Assembly: GCA_023525975.1 (NCBI GenBank)
Contig: CM042035.1
Location: forward strand, 36,547,001 to 36,611,000
From: Smallanthus sonchifolius
Taxonomy: Eukaryota > Streptophyta > Magnoliopsida > Asterales > Asteraceae
Direction: 5' to 3'
Length of the DNA stretch: 64,000 nucleotides
This document shows, piece after piece, positions 56,595 to 64,000 of this stretch. The translations under genes were made by a program, and so were the position numbers. Numbering within the stretch: the stretch's first letter is position 1; each line of letters opens with the position of its first letter. A model generated the notes under the pieces. It made no database searches. It saw only the letters and a list, made by a program, of their open reading frames with translations, and was not told the DNA's origin.

Positions 56595-59569
56595 TCATCC
56601 ATATTGATCAAAATAAACAACTTCTAGCAATTCACAATCAATGTTATCATTAACCTTTGGAATAGAAGTTTTACCAACAGACTTTTTCAAAGAAGACATA
56701 TTTTGATTATTTTGAAAAACATTATTTGATATATTATTATCAGATTCAGATGTTTCCAAAAGTTTCTTCAATTTTCTGTTTCGTCTTCTCCTTTGTGGTC
56801 TAGACAGTTTAATTTCAGAATGAGAATCTTTTGAAATTCTAACGTGAGGAATCTCAAGTTTCTCTTGACAAACAAATGAGTCAGAGTTCAATTTATCCTG
56901 TTGTTTAAATCCAGAGGATTTAAAAAAAGATCGACAAGACGTATTTTTCTCCAAACTAAATGATGACTTTCCCTCATCTGTTCTTTTCAGAATTTTCACC
57001 ACTTTTGGTTGTGAAGGAACAGTCTTCAATTTGCCCTGGTTCTTATAAGGACAATTGACCAAAATGTGACCAGCTTCATTGCAGTGAAAACAAACTCTTC
57101 TTGAGTGTGAAGACCATCAGAGGAATAAGCTTCAGAAGATTGTCCAGAATAGTTTACAGACTTCTTTGGAACATAAACCCGTGTAGGCACCTTTGATGAA
57201 TGCACCTTTTGATGACCAGCAGCGACAAAACCACTTGACTGTAAAATTGGGGAAAGCTTAGATGTAACAACTTTCACCTCGTCGGGTTCAGTCAGAATGC
57301 ATCTATCACGGGTAACAGTTTTCACAACTGTTGGTTCATAAAGTTTCACCTCTTTTGGAATACCTTCAACCTTCTTCTCATCAAATACCTCATCCTCAGA
57401 ATCAGACTCATAAACCATATCCTCACCAGTTACCGGATTCACATTTAATACCGTTTTTGGATCTATTTCCTTTTCATGTATGATTTTAGATTCAACCACA
57501 TAATTTGCATTAAATGGTGGAGGAACAAATCCAATACCAGCAACCCGCTTAGTAGGATCAGCATTTGAAAATAAATAATCCAAAACAACCGATGATTTTT
57601 CAAAATTTTCCAACTTTCTATGAAGTTTGATCACCTCAGACTCTTTGTCAGAAATTTCTTTATTCTTTTGAGCAACAACTTCATTTCGTTTTTCTATCTC
57701 AGCATAAGCCATATCCAGATGATAAGCTTGTTCTTTATATTTTAACCCCAGAGAATTTAAGTCTCTTTTCAAAGACTCAATTCTATCGATGCACAGTTTA
57801 TCATTATCTTTCAGTTTCTGATTAACTGAATGCGTCGATTTCATATCACAAATCAAGTTTGTGTTTTCATCCATGACCTTTTGCAATTTATCTTTTACAG
57901 TAATGCCGTTAGAACAGTAAATATGACAAACAGAGTCTTTTACCTTTGACGGATCAGACATGTCTGCCATGAAAACTTTGGTAATGGGAATATTCTCTGA
58001 ATCAGCACCATCTGAAGCATTTTGTGTTAGAACAATATCATCTTCAACAACACCAGATGCAACATCAGAATCAATATTCTGCACTTGTTCTATCTCTTCA
58101 TCAACAATCTGCACACTTTCACCATCACTCGAACTATCATCATCAGTCACCTCTTCTAATTTTTAAGAATGAATTTCTGCTACAAAGGCTTGACTTACAT
58201 CACCCACTAAATCTTCCAGATGAATACCCCAGTCATAGTTTTCATAGTTCTGTGCAACCAATGCCGATGATGCAGATGCATGATTTGAATTTCTAGATGA
58301 ACCATGTGATTGATTATGATTATTCTGAAAATTATTCTGCTTCTTCTGAGAATCAAACTCAACCTTTTGCTTCACACACTCTTTAGCAAAGTGACCATAC
58401 TCTTCACAGTTATAACAGCGCACTTTGGTTTTATCAAATCCCATGCGTGATCGACTATTAGACCCAATATACTTTCTGCCAGTTCTATTCAAGAAATCCT
58501 TTGCTTGACGCATCAACATGGCCATATTCCATTGGACGTTCATTTCTTCCAGATCAACAGGGTCGATCTGTCTGAAATCTTCTTCAATAACCTCAGGATC
58601 ATGAATTTTCCCTCCAATAAAATTCTCATACGAAGCCATGAATGAGGAAAACATAGCTAGATAATCATCAGCAAACTTTTGATTTATATGAGATCCAGAA
58701 GATGTAGAAGCTGTTGTTACAGAAAATCCAGAATGACTAGAATGACCAGAATGAATAGGAACTCCAGAACACTAATCATTAGAAGACTCTTGAGCATCGC
58801 CAGAAAAGAATGCAACTCCTGCACCAGTTTTACCAGAAGTCTTGGCAAAATACATAGAAGGATCCTGGATATGCTCCATGTTAGTCTCTTTCTTCTTCAT
58901 ATTCAGGTCATGCGATTGAATCTTCCCAAGAACTTCTTCAAGAGACATGGTTTTGTACTTGATATTTTCTTTTATTAAAACCGTATACACATCAAATTTT
59001 GATGGTAATGCCTCCAAGAACTTATCATTAATTTCTTTAGTCTCATATACCACAGAAGCACTCGATAGTTCACTAAGCAGATGATAGAATCTGGTAGCAA
59101 GATCATCCAAGGATTCATTTTGAAAATGTTTGAAGACCAAGAATTACTTCTTCAGTAGCTCTTTTCTACTCTTCTTTGCATCCAAACTACCTTCACATCT
59201 TTTTTGTAATGCTTCCCACAATTGTTGAGAAGACTTGAATTGTTTGAAACTGTGATATATTTCCTTCGGAAGAGACATCGAACTACTTGCCATGGCTTTC
59301 TTTTCCCTATCAAACAATAACTTTTCTTCAGTAGTTAACGCTGACACCGGCATTGGAACATCATCCTTTCCCATCCACGAATAAGTCGGATGCGTATAAC
59401 CTTCTAAAATAGGAATCCATAGACTGGTATCGGTAAAAGATATGAACTGATCAAACCTATCATTCCAATTAGAATAATCAGCAAGATTCAACAATTTCGA
59501 CGGTTTTTTAGATGTACCAATCTCATTATCATAATTGAACATATTCGTTACTTGTACCATATTTGCCAT
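56595..59569 (-). pseudogene. gag of D (two zinc-knuckle regions)
   Basis: The start is MANMVQVTNMFNYDNE at about 59569, then YSNWNDRFDQFISF and LWIPILEGYTHPTY. The first CCHC knuckle (CYNCEEYGHFAKEC) is near 58410. A coiled-coil-like region (MDENTNLICDMKSTHSVNQK to LHRKLENFEK) spans 57590-57890. The second knuckle (C..CNEAGHI..NC, near 57050-57090) is broken by a frameshift. Stops lie at 59141, about 58773 and 58163. Architecture matches B gag. Confidence 0.9.
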
Positions 59570-59609
59570 TTTGCTGAAAAATTTCCAAGTATTGAACACC
59601 TTCTACCCT

Positions 59610-59915
59610 TAGGCGAAGATAATAAGTTCGCTTCTGTGATACCCAAGCGAACTTAATAAGTTCGCTTAAACCAGAAATCTGATTAATAAGTTCGGTTACA
59701 ATACCTTTTATTATTATTTTTTTTTAATCTCAAGCGAACTTAATATGAAGCGAAATTAATATGAAGCGAAATTAATATGAAGCGAACTTAATTAGTTCTC
59801 TTAATCCATAATCCAGAATTTTAACTAAGTTCGCCTAAAAAAAGTTCGCCTAATTTGTGAGAAGCGAACTTGTCAAGTTCGTCGGATAAGTTCGCCTGCA
59901 CACCAAATCAGCATG
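59610..59915. repeat. Palindrome cluster in leader of D
   Basis: Five or more GCGAACTTAATAAGTTCGC-type copies and half-sites occur, plus a run of GAAGCGAAATTAATAT units (59745-59790). It lies between PBS and gag. Confidence 0.85.
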
Positions 59916-60221
59916 TTCGCTTGCTTCAGCAGAATCAAAATCAAGAACAGTTCAGTCCAGAAACCGCGAACCAAAAATCAAAATAAAACTTCATGATTCA
60001 CTGATTTGAAGGAATTAGTCAAAATCAAACCGTAGGATTGTGTAATTTCTCAATTAGAACCTTTCTATCGGATCAATTTCTTCAAAAATCTCTTCAAAAA
60101 CACCAAATCAGAAACAAATTAAGCTTGAAAACTCCATGGAAATAAAAATTTTGAAAATGATGAATTTCTTGTCAATTTGCATACAAAACCGTCTAGAATC
60201 ACCAAGAATCACGAGCACTTT

Positions 60222-60232
60222 CTCTGATACCA
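60222..60232 (-). other. Primer-binding site of D
   Basis: Minus-strand TGGTATCAGAG, two bases from the LTR edge at 60235. Confidence 0.9.
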
Positions 60233-60234
60233 CT

Positions 60235-60732
60235 TGTAGGTCCTCATGGCACTTCTACGGATCGTTCTCGTGATAAGACGTGTCGTTAACTCGGAGTGCG
60301 GAATCCAACAAATCAACGATTGCATACACAAAAGATAATAGAGACAATCAAGTAAATAACTTTCACGCTTGTATTCCAATTCTCAATAGAGTTTATAGAC
60401 TCAATCGTTCAACTCTGTTCGCTTTCTAATCGATCATTCAAACTGACCCTGTAAACATCTATGAATAGACATCTGACCTGCATTAGGCGAACTTAACAAG
60501 TTCGCCTCTAACAGACTAAGCGAACTTAACAAGTTCGCCTCAGATAGACTTAAACGAACTTAACAAGTTCACCTCTGTTAGACTAGGCGAACTTAACAAG
60601 TTAGGCGAACTTAACAAGTTCGCCTCTAGCATAACTTGCATAATCACTTAGAACATATTACATAACAAAAACATAAAGACAATAGATCTAAACTATTACA
60701 AAGCTTTTGTCATTACAAACTATGTCCTAACA
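60235..60732 (-). repeat. 5' LTR of D (498 bp)
   Basis: Same family and boundaries as 48901-49364 but 34 bp longer, owing to one more palindrome unit in the array at 60483-60625. Confidence 0.95.
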
Positions 60733-61576
60733 AACTCTATCAGTACTCCTAGAGTGAACCTTCTTGGGTGAAGAACTTGGGTTAGGTGCACTAGCAGCCA
60801 AGTCAATCAATACCTCCGAGATAGTGGTTGTTGGAGAAGGTATATCATCTTGAAAAGGTGCATCTGCACTTAAGTTCAGAGAAGAAAAATAATGGAACGG
60901 CTCAGTGGGTTGTTCTATGGATCCGGTATGTGATCCTGATCCTAATAGAGAAGCTTCCGAGGAAGTCTCTCTAATGATGTGGTTATACCTTTTGATATTC
61001 TAATCAGAATTTTGGGATTCTGAATGAGTGCTTTTAGGTTAGGATTGGGCCTTTGAGACAAGAAGAGAAGGAGTCTTCTTGCTCCTTTTTCCTAGTATAT
61101 TTTACTACAACTGGGGCATTGTTCCAGTTGAACGATAACATCAAAAATAGGTGTAAGTAATTTATGTGCCTGTGCATCCTTAGTAGTATGCACAGGGGTT
61201 CGAGCAATGGAAGAAGTTTGTTGTTCGGGATTTGAAGTGGAGGGTGTGGGATCAGTATCAGCTGGGATTGCTGAATTGTTACCCTGGGTACTTTGTATGT
61301 TCATCATTGTAGATAACAATGGAATATTGACCACTGAAAACTTTTTGGAAAAAATTCTCATACTTTGAAAATTGTTACTTTTATGGCCCAGCATAAGATA
61401 GATTTTTGCAGGTTTTGAAAGCCTTTTTAATTCATTGTTAAAAACCTCCTTCAAGAACCTTGGGTACATATAAAATTGCTGCATTGCGCCCTCTTGAAGG
61501 TTGTATCTTAAACCGTCAAAGATGAGATGTGCAAAGTTGAATCCGTGGTGAGTAACCATAGCGTGAACAATAGAGG
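60733..61576 (-). pseudogene. aORF of C2, N-terminal domain part
   Basis: It continues C2's aORF right of the D insertion. It has VHAMVTHHGFNFAHLIFDGL, QQFYMYPRFLKEVFN and INIPLLSTMM-like text, the same block order as F and D (..FNF..IF.., F.MYPRF...). A Thr/Ser/Pro-rich linker with stops (from 61092) leads to 60733. H's LTR cuts it at 61576, so the true N-terminus is not in the window. Confidence 0.78.
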
Positions 61577-62088
61577 TGTTGAAGCACTTTTGTGTGACAA
61601 ACACTATGTACAATGTCTTAGTTTATTGTACTTGTCTTGTATGCCTTGCCTTTGTATTGTAGTATCTGTATGTATTAGTTATCGAGGTGTAATTTCTAAC
61701 GCATGTTATTGTTGTATTCTTTCTCTAAGTGTTTTGCATACTTAGCATGTGCGCAGGAATTAGTTCCTACGTACTTAGCAAGTACGTAAGAATACTCTGC
61801 ATACTTGCTAAGTACGCATGAACAATTTGCCCTGCGTACTTTTTAAGTGCGCAGAGATCAGGTCAAGTATAAATAGAATAGGTTGACAGAAGTTAAGTAC
61901 GCAGACATTTTGCACTCAGTATTTTCTCTCTGTAACCGCTCAAGTTTATAATAGATGGAACTTTAAACTGATTTCTTTGTCGGTTTACTTTGTGTTGTTT
62001 GATTCTCCACCTAGTCACGGGCATTCCGCACCCGGTCCGACTAGTCACACACCCACACGTAACGATTCGAGACACCCGGGGACCTACA
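61577..62088 (+). repeat. 5' LTR of H (512 bp)
   Basis: It runs from TGTTGAAGCAC to GACCTACA, with palindromes at 61735-61905 and TATAAATAG near 61870. Confidence 0.92.
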
Positions 62089-62090
62089 GG

Positions 62091-62102
62091 TGGTATCAGA
62101 GC
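62091..62102 (+). other. Primer-binding site of H
   Basis: TGGTATCAGAGC, two bases after the LTR edge. Confidence 0.92.
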
Positions 62103-62337
62103 CTCGGTGTTCATTGATTTGTGTTCCAGTTTCGTGTTTTAGGGTTTTTGGAGCATTTCTGAGTTCTTACTTTTTGACCAAAAATCCTCAAATCCGAGTT
62201 TGGTATCACTTCATTTGGTGTTTGGAAGGCTGAGGGTTTGTTAGAAGATGATTTCTAAGCTTTTGGAAGCATCAATTTATCAGATCCAACACTTTCCGAG
62301 CATTCTCCTCAAGATCCGTCAAGAAAGCTGTTACTTT

Positions 62338-62600
62338 TTGATAAGTACGCAAATTCAGCTTTTCTGCGTACATACTAAGTACGCATGGACTTTGTCCTGC
62401 GTACTTACTAAGTACGCAAGAGAATTTGTCCTGCGTACTTGTTAAGTACGCATGAGTATTTGACTCTACGTACTTAGCATGTACGCATGGGCATTTTGGC
62501 TTTACGAACTTATCAAATACGCATGAGCACTTGGTTTTGCGTATTTACAAAATATGCATGAGCACCCTTTATGTTCGTATTTACTAAGTACGCATGAACT
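62338..62600. repeat. Palindrome cluster in leader of H
   Basis: About eight copies of GCGTACTT...AAGTACGCATG, including degenerate ones (TACGAACTTATCAAATACGC), lie roughly 33-45 bp apart. It is the largest class I cluster in the window. Confidence 0.88.
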
Positions 62601-62821
62601 AGCATCTGGGATTCAAAAAAAAAAAGAAGAGTTTTTTGGCGGGAAAACTTTTCGTGGCTAAAATTTTTAGGGATCATTTGTATGCGTGTTTCGGCCCATT
62701 TTTTATAAGATAGTAAATTTGGTTTTTCCGGACCAAAACTTTTATACGATGTGGCTTGGTGAAACACGGACGAGATTTTTGTTGGATGATACCACTTGTC
62801 ATACATTGTTTAAGTGTCTAG

Positions 62822-63046
62822 ACCTGAAAATGTAGGCTACGAGTATCCGGGATACTTGTTTAATAGGGTATGAATACTGAACTAATGGGAGCAATTGGGT
62901 CGTCATCGGCTAAAGGTCTCGTTCTATTTGTGAAGATGTGGCTGCTTTGTGTCTTTTGGAAAAAGAATCATCTTCTTTAGATATTCGAACCTGAATATGT
63001 GGGCTACGAGTATCCGGGATACTTATTTAATAGGGGATGAATACTG
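62822..63046 (+). repeat. Direct repeat pair in H
   Basis: Copies at 62822-62880 and 62989-63046 share GGCTACGAGTATCCGGGATA and following bases, with a few changes, about 167 bp apart. No ORF explains them. Confidence 0.8.
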
Positions 63047-64000
63047 GATCAACTTGAACCCAATGATTTGCTGTTTTGGATCTTTGCAAGGAATAAAAGA
63101 ATAAAATCATGGAGTTGGCTAGTTGTGCTTTTTGAGGATTTGAGTGAAGTGATGATGAAGCTGGTCATAGTTTACAGAGAAATGAGGGGGATAAAATCTA
63201 GTATTCATGAGACATTAAAAAGGTGGTGGAAAGGCCGCTGGTACTTCCTATATATATACCTCTTTGACGTAACATGGATCTCAACTATGATTTCTCGTGT
63301 AAACTATATTTTTCGTGTTTGATTCTATCGTGTGTTTTCAAGATGAAGTTGGATATTCGTTGGATTATTAGTTGAAGATGGAACCTTTTATCATTTGCCG
63401 ATGGGATAGGAAACATACCCTAGTTTTTGGTCTAGTCAGATGGAGCTTAAACTGAAAGGGGATATTGGAAATGAACATCTTCGGGAATTTGGTTTACTCG
63501 TGAAGATACAGGATAGAGTTGGACACATCTGGTGTGAAGACTTAAGTTTATCTTACTGGAATTCCTATGGGAGCTGATTAGTTTGATGCAAGTTATTGGA
63601 AACTCAAACTCTCTATCATATGTCAGCTGATTTGGAGTTGTCTTAGTCTACTATTGGTACCTGTTTAGGAAGACATCGTTAGAATCAGAATGAGTTACAA
63701 TGAGTTATGTTGGGTTAGTTGGTTCTTATTGAAGCACTTGGTTTGGTCTATGATGAAAGCTACAGTTATGAGGGAGTCGTGTGTATCACTCGGCAACTGA
63801 AGACTGAAGTTTGAAGATTTGAAGATCTCAAGTGGAATGCCAGAAGATCAAGTCTCGCCAGAAGAAATGTGATGTCATTAGTTTAGAGGGAGTCTGTTAG
63901 GACATTCTTTGTAAACTGATGATTATCAGTGTTAGTGATAGATAGAATTTGATGCTATAGTTAAGAGGGAGTTTGTAGAAGCATGTTTTTTTAACTATAG
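63047..64000 (+). other. Unassigned sequence with PPT-like tracts
   Basis: No convincing gene. GAAGA-rich sequence (63797-63860) is followed by GAGGGAGTC then TGTTAGGACAT (about 63890-63908, identical to the first 11 bases of D's LTR), and by AAGAGGGAGTT then TGTAGAAGC (about 63962-63982, resembling family C's LTR start). Confidence 0.45.

Larger units (their letters stand above)
48901..60732 (-). mobile_element. Copia element D, complete with two LTRs and 5-bp TSD
   Basis: The 3' LTR (48901-49364) and 5' LTR (60235-60732) are flanked by AACTC at 48896-48900 and 60733-60737, a perfect target-site duplication. The order is leader, gag, PR, INT, (RT deleted), RNase H, spacer, aORF, PPT. Length is 11.8 kb. 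It splits C2's aORF. The LTRs look nearly identical outside a palindrome array, suggesting a fairly recent insertion. Confidence 0.95.
61577..64000 (+). mobile_element. Copia element H, 5' LTR and leader (runs off window)
   Basis: A plus-strand element of the A/B LTR family is inserted in C2's aORF. It has an LTR, a PBS and a palindrome-rich leader, then sequence in which I find no gag. Either gag lies beyond the window, or the element is internally replaced. The right part (63780-64000) looks like a 3' end with two PPT-like tracts. Confidence 0.75.

Noticed and set aside
62338..62600. CRISPR-like array (regular ~33-bp spaced palindromic repeats)
   Set aside because: The spacers are related to each other, repeats are degenerate, and the cluster lies in a plant retrotransposon leader with a PBS and LTR. 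There are no cas genes.

Overview
This window is plant nuclear DNA made almost entirely of LTR retrotransposons. I see no host protein gene, tRNA, rRNA or CRISPR array. The evidence is TG...CA long terminal repeats, primer-binding sites matching the 3' end of initiator tRNA-Met (TGGTATCAGAGC), polypurine tracts, Ty1/Copia polyproteins (PR-INT-RT-RH) and a Ty3/Gypsy chromovirus polyprotein (PR-RT-RH-INT plus chromodomain-like tail). The Copia elements carry an additional ORF (aORF) downstream of pol. Its sequence resembles aORFs I remember from Copia elements of the daisy family (Asteraceae), so an Asteraceae genome is my best guess at moderate confidence. All coding regions but one carry stops or frameshifts.

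Layout. 1-1444: 3' end of plus-strand Copia 'A' (aORF C-terminus, PPT, 3' LTR). 1445-12547: minus-strand Copia 'B' (5' LTR, gag, pol, spacer, aORF), its aORF cut by A. 12548-14214: rearranged fragment of family 'C' (minus aORF piece joined to a plus 3' end and LTR), sitting in RNase H of an older plus Copia (14215-15260). 15700-19496: 'F', an aORF-only element. 19501-20758: LTR 'G' fused to a gag fragment. 20759-40873: Gypsy compound with 2.5-kb LTRs and a 4.64-kb tandem amplification, flanked by a near-perfect 5-bp duplication (ATCAC/ATCAT) and splitting the gag of Copia 'E' (19891-20758 and 40874-41616). 42237-42633: the E LTR, shared with an F-like aORF tail to its right. 42904-45168: older minus Copia pol ('E2'). 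45169-48900 and 60733-61576: family C element 'C2', split by complete Copia 'D' (48901-60732, perfect AACTC duplication). 61577-64000: plus Copia 'H' of the A/B family, running off the window.

The most interesting signal is shared by unrelated families. Each has its own clustered short palindrome. In the Copia families it recurs at three sites: in the LTR, in the leader before gag, and just upstream of the aORF. B (TGCGTACTT/AAGTACGCA) and D (GGCGAACTT/AAGTTCGCC) keep the same geometry with paired arm changes. The F/E Copias (TTTTCGATCGAAAA) and the Gypsy LTR (GCACGATCGTGC) share a CGAYCG core. The aORF start codon of B, D and F directly follows a canonical 3' splice site, and in F a matching 5' donor lies 594 bp upstream, so the palindrome cluster falls in a predicted intron. 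aORF proteins show basic nuclear-type stretches and no membrane segment. I propose, as inference, that the aORF encodes a nuclear factor expressed from a spliced RNA, with the palindromes as candidate family-specific binding sites.
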